Source of the DNA: Candidatus Falkowbacteria bacterium RIFCSPLOWO2_12_FULL_45_13 | GTDB lineage: Bacteria; Patescibacteriota; Patescibacteriia; Patescibacteriales; GWC2-42-12 | Length of the DNA: 22,429 nucleotides | Reading direction: 5' to 3' | Assembly (NCBI GenBank): GCA_001778055.1 | Contig: MFFY01000035.1 | Coordinates: 1 to 22,429 of the forward strand | Shown: piece after piece, positions 1 through 8,600 of the stretch | Numbering within the stretch: the first letter of the stretch is position 1 | Layout: each line of letters starts with the position of its first letter | Position numbers and translations under genes: made by a program | Notes under the pieces: model-generated | Seen by the model: the letters and a program-made list of their open reading frames with translations, nothing else | What the model was told of the DNA's origin: nothing | The model's database searches: none

Positions 1-1
1 C

Positions 2-29
2 AGGGCTGTAAAACGCGTTTTGCCGCCCT
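2..29. repeat. Short palindrome downstream of mreC
   Basis: AGGGC (2-6) pairs with GCCCT (25-29) around the perfect 12-bp palindrome AAAACGCGTTTT (10-21). It lies about 70 bp beyond the mreC stop codon. There is no clear T-run on either strand, so a simple intrinsic terminator is not supported. It could be a short palindromic repeat of the kind scattered through this window. The gene to its left is outside the window. Confidence 0.4.
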
Positions 30-96
30 ACCGGTATTAATGAATAAATTTTAGAAAACATTTTGTTTTAAAGAGGTATTTTTCTACACCCTAATA

Positions 97-927
97 TTAT
101 GGCAATAAAATCGAAACCACGGACAAAGAATCTAAATTAATTTGCGGCTCGATAGCGGCGCTTTGCCAAACCTGGTTATTTTCTTTTACCACCTTGGCTA
201 CCTGGCCAATTACCAGTCCGCGCGGAATGCTGGGCTCTAAGCCGGAAGTGGCCACTAAATCGCCGATTTTGATATTTTCCGTCTGGGGAATAAACTCCAT
301 TTTAATGGTTAATCCCAATTCACCGCGTGTCACGCCGATGGTTTTTTCTTCGCCCAAAATTGCGGCCGCTAATTTACAGTTTTTATCGGTAACCAAAAAA
401 ATTTCAGATAAATTGTCTTTTATCTTAATTATCTTACCGACAATCACCCCCTGGCTAGAAGTGGCCGTGCCAAAAATGCTTATAGCCGCCAGTCCCGCGG
501 ACAAACCATCGCTTGATCCTTTATCAATCACTATTGACCGGCTTTCTCTAACGTCGTCCCCGGGCCCGCCTCGGGAAATAATATTAGCCATCAAATAGCG
601 TCGACCGCTCTTAGTTAAAAAGTTCAACTGTTTTCTAAGGGCGAAATTTTCTTCTGCTAAGAATTTTGCTTCAACTTTTTCGGCCGTTAGGCGGTTAATG
701 GTTTCACGGGCGATTTTTAGTTCGTCCGCCAAGTCGGCTTCCTCGGCCGACCGCGAATAGATTATGTTTAAACCTGAACTTAAAGAATGAAAAACTTTAA
801 AAACCGGTCTTAACTGGCTGGTTAAAAAAGATTCCACGGGATTTAACCATTTAGAATAATGCAAAAAAATAAGCAGCAGAATAACTGCGATAATAGTTAT
901 ATATTTTCTCATGTTCAATCTTATCAT
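97..927 (-). CDS. mreC: Rod shape-determining protein MreC
   Basis: Predicted bitopic membrane protein of 276 residues that organises the elongasome by linking MreB and MreD to the peptidoglycan synthases. An N-terminal membrane anchor lies at about residues 9-24. A charged, coiled-coil-like stretch follows at about 65-100, then the beta-rich extracytoplasmic domain, with family-like segments such as GVIVGKI and DLVATSGLEP. Length and layout fit MreC. A second ATG five codons in (912) gives MRKYITIIAV, which resembles many MreC N-termini and could be the true start. Neither start has a Shine-Dalgarno sequence. It follows mreB by 144 bp, as in a typical mreBC operon. No mreD is visible before the left edge of the window. 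Confidence 0.93.
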   Translation of the reverse strand: MIRLNMRKYITIIAVILLLIFLHYSKWLNPVESFLTSQLRPVFKVFHSLSSGLNIIYSRSAEEADLADELKIARETINRLTAEKVEAKFLAEENFALRKQLNFLTKSGRRYLMANIISRGGPGDDVRESRSIVIDKGSSDGLSAGLAAISIFGTATSSQGVIVGKIIKIKDNLSEIFLVTDKNCKLAAAILGEEKTIGVTRGELGLTIKMEFIPQTENIKIGDLVATSGLEPSIPRGLVIGQVAKVVKENNQVWQSAAIEPQINLDSLSVVSILLP

Positions 928-975
928 AATAATCTGGTTTTATTGACTTACGGCTAATTTTCAATTTACAATTTA

Positions 976-1047
976 CAATTTTCAATGAATGACCACTTAT
1001 TTAAATTTCAATTGGAAACTATAACATTAAAAATTCATTGAAAATTG
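976..1047. repeat. 15-bp inverted repeat in the mreB-mreC gap
   Basis: Perfect inverted arms at 976-990 and 1033-1047 (core TTTTCAATGAAT) are separated by 42 bp. They sit in a gap made largely of reiterated CAATTTAC/CAATTTTC units and their complements. In mreBC mRNA the arms could form a stem between the two genes. The same unit family recurs upstream of mreB. Confidence 0.6.
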
Positions 1048-1071
1048 GTACTTGAAAATTGAAAATTTATT

Positions 1072-2115
1072 TTAGTACTCTTCCGTCACCGGCGATAGCA
1101 CCTTATTAAGCAGCGCCGGGTCGCCGAGCAAGATACCCGTACCCCTGACAACGCAGGTTAACGGATCTTCGGCCACTCTGACCGGAATTTTCGTGGCTTG
1201 AGCGATTTCTTTGTCTAAACCGCGCAGCAGGGCGCCGCCGCCGGTTAAAACTATGCCATGTTCATAAATATCGGACACCAATTCCGGCGGCGTGGTTTCC
1301 AGGGTAATTTTTATATTTTCAATAATTTGGCGAATGATTCTCTGCATGGCTTCCCTGACTTGGCTGTCGGTAATCATGACCTCTTTGGGCAGGCCGTTGA
1401 TTAAATCGCGCCCCCGCAGCGGCATCTCCATCGGTTCTTTTAAAGCGGTGGCGGAACCGATTTTGAGCTTGATATTTTCGGCTACCTGTTCGCCGATTAA
1501 AATATTGAATTCCTCGCGCACATATTGAATAATATCATTATCCAGGGCGTTACCGGCCAGCCTAAGCGTCTTCCAGGTTACCACTCCGCTTAAAGAAATA
1601 ACCGCGATTTCGGTGGTGCCACCGCCGATATCCACGATCATAGTTGCCTGTGGACCGGTCACGTCTAAACGAGTGCCGATCGCCGCGGCCATGGATTGCT
1701 CAATCAAAAAAACTTCACGCGCTCCGGCCGATTTGGCGGCGTCTTCAACCGCTTTTTTCTCCACCTCGGTGATATCCAAAGGAATGCCGATGATGATTCT
1801 GGGGCGCGGCACCAAGGTAAAAAACTCGGAATGCACTTTATCAATAAAATATTTGAGCATTTTTTCCGTAACTTCAAAATCGGAAATTACGCCGTCCACC
1901 AAGGGCTTTATCGCCTGGATATGGGGCGGAGTTTTCCCCAGCATCTTTTTCGCTTCCGCGCCCACGCATAAAATTTCATCGGTCCGGAGATTAACCGCCA
2001 CCACCGATGGTTCATTGATGACAATCCCCTTTTCCGGCGTATAGACTAGCGTATTTGTCGTGCCCAGATCAATGCCCAAGTCCTTAGAAAATTTTCCAAA
2101 TAGTTTATTAAACAT
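1072..2115 (-). CDS. mreB: Actin-like cell-shape protein MreB
   Basis: Bacterial actin of 347 residues that polymerises under the membrane and guides lateral wall synthesis. The first phosphate-binding motif is DLGIDLGTTNTLVY (residues 12-25), the second is VDIGGGTTEIAVI (161-173), and the adenosine motif LTGGGALLRGLD lies at 290-301. The segment usually written IEEPMAAAIG reads IEQSMAAAIG (138-147), a modest departure at the second Glu and the Pro. Length is normal for MreB. The ATG at 2115 has no Shine-Dalgarno sequence. A long inverted-repeat arm ends four bases upstream of it, which may affect initiation. It is transcribed ahead of mreC from a likely promoter at 2279-2308. Confidence 0.97.
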   Translation of the reverse strand: MFNKLFGKFSKDLGIDLGTTNTLVYTPEKGIVINEPSVVAVNLRTDEILCVGAEAKKMLGKTPPHIQAIKPLVDGVISDFEVTEKMLKYFIDKVHSEFFTLVPRPRIIIGIPLDITEVEKKAVEDAAKSAGAREVFLIEQSMAAAIGTRLDVTGPQATMIVDIGGGTTEIAVISLSGVVTWKTLRLAGNALDNDIIQYVREEFNILIGEQVAENIKLKIGSATALKEPMEMPLRGRDLINGLPKEVMITDSQVREAMQRIIRQIIENIKITLETTPPELVSDIYEHGIVLTGGGALLRGLDKEIAQATKIPVRVAEDPLTCVVRGTGILLGDPALLNKVLSPVTEEY

Positions 2116-2118
2116 TTA

Positions 2119-2267
2119 AAATAATTTACAATTTTCAATTTACTAATTTTCAAACAATTTCCAATGAGTTAACAACTAAATCTTCAAATTGCCAGCCATA
2201 TTATTCATTGAAAATTTAATAATTGAAAATTCATTGAAAATTGAAAATTGAAAATTGTAAATTATTT
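2119..2267 (-). repeat. 23-bp perfect inverted repeat in mreB leader
   Basis: Arms at 2119-2141 and 2245-2267 are perfect reverse complements, built from AATTTACAATTTTCAATTT-type units. The 103-bp loop contains more copies of TTGAAAATT and TTCATTGAAAAT. If transcription starts at the predicted promoter at 2279-2308, both arms are in the mreB 5' leader. The proximal arm then lies four bases before the ATG, so a long AT-rich hairpin could mask translation initiation. Confidence 0.75.
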
Positions 2268-2278
2268 AATATATTCTT

Positions 2279-2308
2279 AGTTTACTCTAAAATTAGGTCG
2301 TTTGTCAA
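2279..2308 (-). promoter_or_regulatory. Predicted sigma70-type promoter for mreBC
   Basis: On the minus strand a perfect -35 TTGACA (2303-2308) is followed by 18 bp and then TAAACT (2279-2284, four of six consensus positions). The -35 box overlaps the T-run of the preceding secDF terminator. The predicted transcript begins near 2272 and has a ~155-nt leader before the mreB ATG. Confidence 0.5.
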
Positions 2309-2339
2309 AAAACAGCCGCCTTTAAACACAGCTGTTTTT
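2307..2339 (-). terminator. Predicted intrinsic terminator after secDF
   Basis: Read on the minus strand, arms AAAAACAGC (2331-2339) and GCTGTTTTT (2308-2316) form a 9-bp stem with a 14-base loop. The transcript ends in a run of six T (2307-2312). It lies about 60 bp past the secF stop and just before the mreB promoter, as expected for an operon boundary. The A-rich 5' arm also gives a weaker signal in the opposite direction. Confidence 0.65.
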
Positions 2340-2401
2340 GATTAAATTTTATATTGGCAATTTATACTTACCCCAAATCACTAATTTCCTAAGGCCCTAG
2401 C

Positions 2402-3310
2402 TTATTTCTTCCACCTCTCCCAAATCACCAATAGCGGCGGCGCCACGAAGATTGACGAGTAGGTGCCGATAAAAATTCCCACGGCCAGAGCCAAAGCGAA
2501 AGACCTGATGCTGGAGCCGCCGAAAATAACAATTGAGAATAAGACCAACAGCGTGGTCATGGTAGTATTGATCGAACGCGCTAAAGTTTGATTTAAACTG
2601 ACGTTTACCGTGCCCTCAAAATCAAAATTGCTTTTTGGCAAATTCTCGCGAATGCGGTCAAAAACCACAATGGTATCATGAACCGAATAACCAATGACCG
2701 TTAACAGCGCGGCCACGAACGGCGTATTGATTTCCACCGCGTAGTAATGGCCTAAAAAAGCGAACACGCCCATAGTAATGACCGCGTCATGGAACATGGC
2801 GATTAAAGCGGCCGAGCCGTATTTCCAGGAAGCCACCGGCCTGGAAACTTTCCTGAAAGCATAGGTGATATAGCTCAACATGGCTACCAGCGCGAAGAAG
2901 ATGGCCCACAGAGATTTAACTTTAAGCTCGGCGCCGATTGACGGACCGACCGATTCAAACCGCTGTTCCACCACCGAATTATCATTATTTTCTGTTTTCG
3001 CCAAATCATTTAATTTAGCCAATATGGCCTGGTGACTTTCTTCCGTGGTTTCCTGAAACCTTAAGAGCATGTCATGATCGCCTACCGGCTGAATAATCAG
3101 GCTGCTTAATTTCAGATCGGCCAAGCCGGACTCAACCTGGCTGACCGTGGGCCTGGCGCCTTGGTAAGTCACTTCCAGCAAACTGCCGCCGGTAAAATCA
3201 ATGCCGAACTTAAAACCCCAGATAAACAGAGCCGCCGCAAAAACCACAAATAAAACACCGGAAATAGTTAACCAAATTTTTCTTTTTTGAATTATTTTAA
3301 AATTGGTCAT
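2402..3310 (-). CDS. secF: Protein translocase subunit SecF
   Basis: Inner-membrane RND-type partner of SecD that uses the proton motive force to complete export. With the start at 3310 (MTNFKIIQKRKIWL) it has 302 residues: an N-terminal membrane segment at ~13-32, the head-domain motif FGIDFTGGSLLEV (~34-46), and five C-terminal membrane segments holding GYSVHDTIVVFDRIREN, the SecF D4 motif. A longer reading to 3490 in the same frame only overlaps secD in another frame and lacks homology-like sequence, so the inner ATG is chosen. This ATG overlaps the secD stop as ATGA, which implies translational coupling. The length is typical. Confidence 0.95.
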   Translation of the reverse strand: MTNFKIIQKRKIWLTISGVLFVVFAAALFIWGFKFGIDFTGGSLLEVTYQGARPTVSQVESGLADLKLSSLIIQPVGDHDMLLRFQETTEESHQAILAKLNDLAKTENNDNSVVEQRFESVGPSIGAELKVKSLWAIFFALVAMLSYITYAFRKVSRPVASWKYGSAALIAMFHDAVITMGVFAFLGHYYAVEINTPFVAALLTVIGYSVHDTIVVFDRIRENLPKSNFDFEGTVNVSLNQTLARSINTTMTTLLVLFSIVIFGGSSIRSFALALAVGIFIGTYSSIFVAPPLLVIWERWKK

Positions 3311-5490
3311 AAATTCTTTTTCGCCCCCGTAATCAACGCATGCCGCTTTTCCAGCCAAGCTGACGGGATTAAACTTAAAAAATTCCGGGTAATAAAAATG
3401 GCGGAGAACATGGAAATGATCACACCCAAGCCTAAAGTCACGGCAAAGCCCTTGACCGCGCTGGTAGTGAACATTATCAAAATCAGGCAAGTCAGCAACG
3501 TGTTAAAGTTACTATCTCTGATGGACGGCCAGGCGCGCTTAAAAGCTTCGTCCAAGGCTACCGACAATGGTTTGCCGCTGGAAATTTCTTCCCGGAGTCT
3601 GGCAAAAATCAAAATATTGGCGTCCACGGCCATACCGACCGAGACAATGGCTCCAGCCAAGCCAGCCAACGTCAAAGTTACCGGCGCCAGACCGCCGATA
3701 AAATACAAAATCAGATAGCTTAAAAAAGCCAGCAAAATAAACCAGCCGTTAACCGTAATACCGATAATCAAAAAAATGCCGACTAAAACCAGGGCGGCCA
3801 TGGAAAAACCGATTTTAAATAAAGCGAACACCAATAAGCTGTAAACCGTCAAAGCCAAAACCGCCATTAGTCCGGGCAATCTATAAAAGGCGATCATGAA
3901 TAAGGCGATGATAACAAAACCTATCAAGCCGGCTTTGGTGCTGTCCGAGACTGATTTTTGGCCCAAAGAAGGGCCCACGGTTTGCTGATTGATTATGTTA
4001 ATCGGGACGGGCAGAGCGCCGGCGTTCAATCTTTGCACCAGGAGTTTAGCCTCAGTGATATTAAATTTACCGGTAATAACCGCTTTGCCGCCGGTAATTT
4101 TTTCATTTACCGTGGGCACGCTGATGGGGTAGCCGTCCAGATAAATCGCCACCGGTTTATTAACGTTGCGCTCGGTAATGGCTTCAAACATTTTCGCGCC
4201 CTCATCGTCAAAAACTAAAGACACCTCGGGCGAACCGTCGTTGGGGTTGAATTCTACCGCGGCCGTTTTTAAGTTACGGCCGGTCAATTCAGTATTCTTC
4301 CATTCGCTCTGCCGGCCGATAATATCTTCTTCAGTCAAGGTTTTGATAAAAATATGACGCAAATTAAATTCTTCCACCGGCCGCTCCGCCTGCTTATAGA
4401 TTAAGTGAAAACCAAAATCGGTTTCCACCGGTTCGGAAATCGTGCCCGCGGTTTGCTTATAGACCGCATCCTCAAAAGGTTTGACCATCTGCCCCAAACC
4501 AAACCAGCCCAAGTCGCCGCCGGTCTCGCGCGCGTTCGGTTCGGTGGAATTTTGTTTTACCAAATCTTTAAAGTTAGCCGGCGTGGCCTGCTCCTTCAAT
4601 CTGTTAATTTTTTCCAAAACTTCCGCTTTGGTAAAGCCGCTTTCACAACCGCTATTGCCGGTAAAACAAATTAAAAGATGCGAGGCCCTAACTTCTTTTT
4701 CTTCGGTCTTGGTAAAGGGATCGGTTTTCACTCTTTTGCCTTCAACTTTTATAATTTCGTAACCGCCGCTAATTTTCGCCAAGTCGGCGCTGGTTTTACC
4801 CACGGCGATATTTTTGGCCAAGTTATATATTTCCGGCTGGTCGCTTTCTTTAAGCCAGCCTAAATCGCCGCCGCTTGATTTGGTTTTAGCGTCTTCACTA
4901 TAAGCGCCAGCCAGGGCGTTAAAATCCCCGCCGGAGATAACCTTGCCCAAAACTTCCGTGGCGCGCGCTTCGGCCGTCTTATTATAATCGTTCAATTGCT
5001 TGGTTTCCTCCGGGGTGATTTTTCTGATTTCCTTGTTTTCTTCTTTAAATTCCAACAGCGGAGTTTCGCCGATCAGCTTGATGGCCTGATTGATATCCTT
5101 GATGCCGGCCAGCTCAACGATGATGCGGTAATCGCCGGAGGTGGTCCGGTTGATCCGCACGTTGGGCTCGCTGACGCCGAAAGTGTTAACTCTTCTTTCA
5201 ATCACGTCGCGGACGCCTTCAACCGCGTTGCTTTTTTCCGCGGATGCGATAGCGCTGACGTCGGCTTGATAAGTCAATTGCGTACCGCCCAGTAAATCCA
5301 GGCCCAGCCGGAAAGGAATTTCCTTGACCTTGGGAAAGGGCGCCTTGAATTTATCCACCGCCTGGTTGTAATAACCGCCGAAGTCAACCAGCGAGGCGGC
5401 CAAAGCTAAGATAATTATGCCAGCAAAAACCCACCAGACTTTGCCGCGCCGGCTGGGATTTAATAATTTCTCTAAAATATTATCGGACAT
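3307..5490 (-). CDS. secD: SecD with two inserted parvulin-like isomerase modules
   Basis: Sec accessory translocase subunit, enlarged to 727 residues. It has the usual N-terminal anchor (~18-36), the head motif RLGLDLLGGTQLTYQAD (61-77), a WKNTELTGRNLKTAAVEF head segment (397-414) and the D4 motif GMAVDANILIFARLREE (619-635). Between head strands, residues ~155-375 hold two tandem modules, each with the parvulin/PpiC signature GGDLGW (207-212 and 324-329). The second is near complete, from ASHLLI (269-274) to GFHLIYK (360-366). The first lacks a clear ASHIL strand and may be degenerate. Two extra hydrophobic segments lie at ~562-600, before LAPVTLTLAGLAG. It probably joins export with folding of emerging proteins outside the membrane. 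It is coupled to secF by a 4-bp overlap. Confidence 0.95.
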   Translation of the reverse strand: MSDNILEKLLNPSRRGKVWWVFAGIIILALAASLVDFGGYYNQAVDKFKAPFPKVKEIPFRLGLDLLGGTQLTYQADVSAIASAEKSNAVEGVRDVIERRVNTFGVSEPNVRINRTTSGDYRIIVELAGIKDINQAIKLIGETPLLEFKEENKEIRKITPEETKQLNDYNKTAEARATEVLGKVISGGDFNALAGAYSEDAKTKSSGGDLGWLKESDQPEIYNLAKNIAVGKTSADLAKISGGYEIIKVEGKRVKTDPFTKTEEKEVRASHLLICFTGNSGCESGFTKAEVLEKINRLKEQATPANFKDLVKQNSTEPNARETGGDLGWFGLGQMVKPFEDAVYKQTAGTISEPVETDFGFHLIYKQAERPVEEFNLRHIFIKTLTEEDIIGRQSEWKNTELTGRNLKTAAVEFNPNDGSPEVSLVFDDEGAKMFEAITERNVNKPVAIYLDGYPISVPTVNEKITGGKAVITGKFNITEAKLLVQRLNAGALPVPINIINQQTVGPSLGQKSVSDSTKAGLIGFVIIALFMIAFYRLPGLMAVLALTVYSLLVFALFKIGFSMAALVLVGIFLIIGITVNGWFILLAFLSYLILYFIGGLAPVTLTLAGLAGAIVSVGMAVDANILIFARLREEISSGKPLSVALDEAFKRAWPSIRDSNFNTLLTCLILIMFTTSAVKGFAVTLGLGVIISMFSAIFITRNFLSLIPSAWLEKRHALITGAKKNL

Positions 5491-5499
5491 AAATTAATA

Positions 5500-5516
5500 A
5501 CACCCGATCAGGGTGT
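5500..5516 (-). promoter_or_regulatory. Hairpin in secD leader
   Basis: Minus-strand arms ACACCC and GGGTGT (5511-5516 and 5500-5505) with a five-base loop form a 6-bp stem that ends ten bases before the secD ATG. The following TTATTAATTT is not a clean T-run, so a terminator role is weak. A very similar ACACGC/GCGTGT hairpin lies in the secA leader (8832-8847). Confidence 0.4.
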
Positions 5517-5541
5517 AAGTGAGGTGCTTTCTCTTTCTAAT

Positions 5542-5570
5542 ATTTTAAACTAATTTTAAAATAAAATCAA
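5542..5570 (-). promoter_or_regulatory. Predicted sigma70-type promoter for secDF
   Basis: Minus-strand -35 TTGATT (5565-5570), 17-bp spacer, -10 TAAAAT (5542-5547). It lies in the secA-secD gap and predicts a leader of about 45 nt containing the hairpin at 5500-5516. secDF can therefore be transcribed independently of secA. Confidence 0.5.
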
Positions 5571-5637
5571 GAGAAAATTAATGGCTAAAATTAAATGATT
5601 ATTTACCATTATCAAGGTAAGTCTAATTCCTAATTCA

Positions 5638-8600
5638 TCACGCCCCATGGCACTTCTTAAACTTCTTGCCCGAGCCGCAGGGGCAAGGGTCGTTGCGGCC
5701 GACCTTCTGGCCGCTCGCGTCCTTAACTTTTTCGCGCACCATATCTGCTTTGTCGTTTCTCTTTCCACCGCCGTCGGCGCGTTTAAAGGCGGAAAATGAA
5801 CCCGCGTTTTTATCCATGGTCTTGGCCGGAGCGATATAATTTTGCGGCCGCATTTTCAAGGTGGGCACGGCGAAATTTCCCAAGTCAGCCACTTTAAAGA
5901 TGGAATACGCCACCTGCTTTTGGATTAAATTATTCAGTTCATTATACAAAATATAGGCTTCTTTTTTGTACTCAATCAGCGGGTCTCTCTGGCCATAACC
6001 CCTCAAGCCGATGCCGGCGCGCATATGGTCCATGGCCTCCAGATGCTCCATCCAGAGCATGTCAATTGACCTGATCAACACGGCTTTCTCCACCTGCCGC
6101 CAATCCAGCCCGGCTTCAAGAGCCGGTTTACTGATTTTATCATAATTAGCTTTGGCTAAATTTTCCAGATATTCAATGATGCTTGTCCTGACTCTTACTT
6201 TATCCAGCTTATCTCCGTCTTTTAACAGGCCGGCCAAGTCATCTTTGACTTTGGGTTCAACGGGAAATATAGTTGAAGTGATTTGATAAATTTCATTAAT
6301 ATTCCAATCGGCTGGCCGGTCCGCGGCCGTATGGAAAATCACGGCCTGCTCAATTTCATTTAAAACCATTTCCAGGATAATACCGGATAAGGTTTTCTGT
6401 TCTGTTTTTACATTTTGATTTTTTTGGTCATTTGCATTTTGTATCTGTTTGGGATTTGGGATTTGGGATTTGTGATTTGTTTGGTTATTGGTTATTGGGG
6501 TTTGGTCATTCTCCGCTAGTTTCAGTATCTCCCTTCTCTTGCGGTAAATCGTCTCCCGATGCTTATTGATGACGTCGTCATATTCCACCAGATGCTTTCT
6601 GATGTCAAAGTTATTGCCTTCAACTTTTCTCTGCGCCGACTCGATCGAGCGCGATACCAGGCTGTTTTCTATGGGCATGTCTTCGGGGATTCTAAGAGTG
6701 GTCATCAAACTTTTCATTCTGTCGCCGCCAAAAATCCTCATTAAGTCATCTTCCATGGAAACATAAAATTGGCTAGATCCAGGATCGCCTTGGCGCCCGG
6801 CGCGGCCCCGAAGCTGGTTATCAATGCGCCGGGCTTCATGCCGTTCCGTGCCGATTATGTGCAGCCCGCCAAGTTCTTTAACTTTTTCATATTCTTGGCA
6901 CCACGTCTCATGCTCCGGATTTGCATTTTCATTAGTTTTGACATTTTCCGCCAAAGGCGGATCCGCCTTTGGCGGAGACATTTGAGCTTTGACGTGGCTT
7001 GGTGGTATTCCACCAAGCATTATGTCCACGCCGCGGCCGGCCATATTGGTGGCGATAGTGACCGCGCCTAATTTGCCGGCCTGGGCGATAATCTGCGCTT
7101 CTTTTTCATGGTGTTTGGCGTTTAAAATCTGCGGCGCGATGCCTTCGCGCTCCATCATCTCACCCAAGAGCTCGTTTTTTTCAATGGAAATCGTACCGAC
7201 TAAAACCGGTTGACCCGTCAAGTGCCGGCGCTTGACCTCATCTACCACGGCTTTAAATTTCCCCATTTCACTCCTATAAATCAAGTCGTTAAGGTCTTTT
7301 CTAACCATGGGTTTATTAGTCGGAATCACCACGGTTTCCAGCTTATAAATCTTAGAAAATTCCTCGGCTTCAGTTACGGCCGTGCCGGTCATGCCGGAGA
7401 GTTTCTTGTACATTCTAAAATAATTTTGAAAAGTAATAGTGGCCAAAGTCTGCGATTCGCGCTGGACTTCAACTTTTTCTTTGGCTTCAATCGCTTGATG
7501 CAGCCCCTCGCTGTAACGCCGGCCATGCATCAGCCGGCCGGTAAATTCATCAACGATGATAACTTCATTATCCTTGACCACGTAATCGCGGTCGCGCTTA
7601 AACAGCACCCGCGCCTTCAAAGCCTGTTCAATATGGTGCACTTCGGAAATTCCGCCGGAAGTATAAATATTTTCCACACCCATTAATTTTTCCATCTTGG
7701 CGATGCCGGCTTCCGTTAAAGTCGCCGCCCGCATCTTTTCGTCAATATTGTAATCCGCGTTTTCCTCAAGCCTTTCCACCAGCTCGGCGAATTTAAAATA
7801 TTTATCGGTTGACTCTTCGGCCGGAGAGCTGATAATTAATGGTGTGCGCGCTTCATCAATTAAAATCGAATCCACCTCGTCAACGATGGCGAAATTCAAA
7901 CCCCGCTGCACCATTGACGCTAAATCCGGTACCATATTATCCCTTAAATAATCAAAGCCGAATTCATTATTGGTGCCATAAAGGATATCGCAGGCGTAAG
8001 CCTGTTTGCGGGTAACCAAATTTAACCCCCCCTTAATCCCCTCCTTCGTAAGGAGGGGAACTCCCTCTTCAGAATTTTTGTCATTTGAATTTTGGCCATA
8101 GGAATTTGTTTGGGATTTGAAATTTGGGATTTGATCATTTTGCGCCGAAACATATTTAAAGGCTTGTTCATGGGTAATGCATCCCACCGTCAATCCAAGA
8201 AAATCGTACACCCTCCCCATCCACTCGGCGTCGCGTTTGGCCAGATAATCGTTGACTGTGATCACATGCACGCCTTTTTTAGGCAAAGCGTTCAAATAGG
8301 CTGGCAAAGTAGCCACCAGAGTTTTACCCTCGCCGGTCCTCATTTCCGCGATTTGGCCATGATGAAGCACCAGTCCGCCCAAGAGCTGAACGTCATAATG
8401 CCGCTGGCCCAAAGTTCTTTTAGCCGCTTCCCTGACCGCGGCAAAGGCTTCCGGCAAAATTTCCTTTAGCTTCTCTTCCATTTCCTCTCGGCCAAAACTT
8501 TCCTCAGCCCCCTCCTTAGTAATAGGGGAAACGTTCTCCCCCTTTATAAGGGGGAGATTAAGAGGGGGTACTTCCACCCCCAACCTCTTTCTAAACTCCA

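Noticed and set aside
2645..2710. SecF D4 motif with His in place of the common Asn (GYSVHDT)
   Set aside because: This is a tolerated variant of the motif in SecF proteins and does not indicate loss of function.
3311..3490. N-terminal extension of SecF by 60 residues
   Set aside because: It overlaps secD in another frame and lacks SecF-like sequence. The ATG at 3310 gives the normal SecF start and a coupled ATGA overlap.
5556..5768. Minus-strand 70-residue ORF overlapping the secA 3' end
   Set aside because: It is out of frame within secA, arginine-rich from the zinc-motif codons, and has no independent support.
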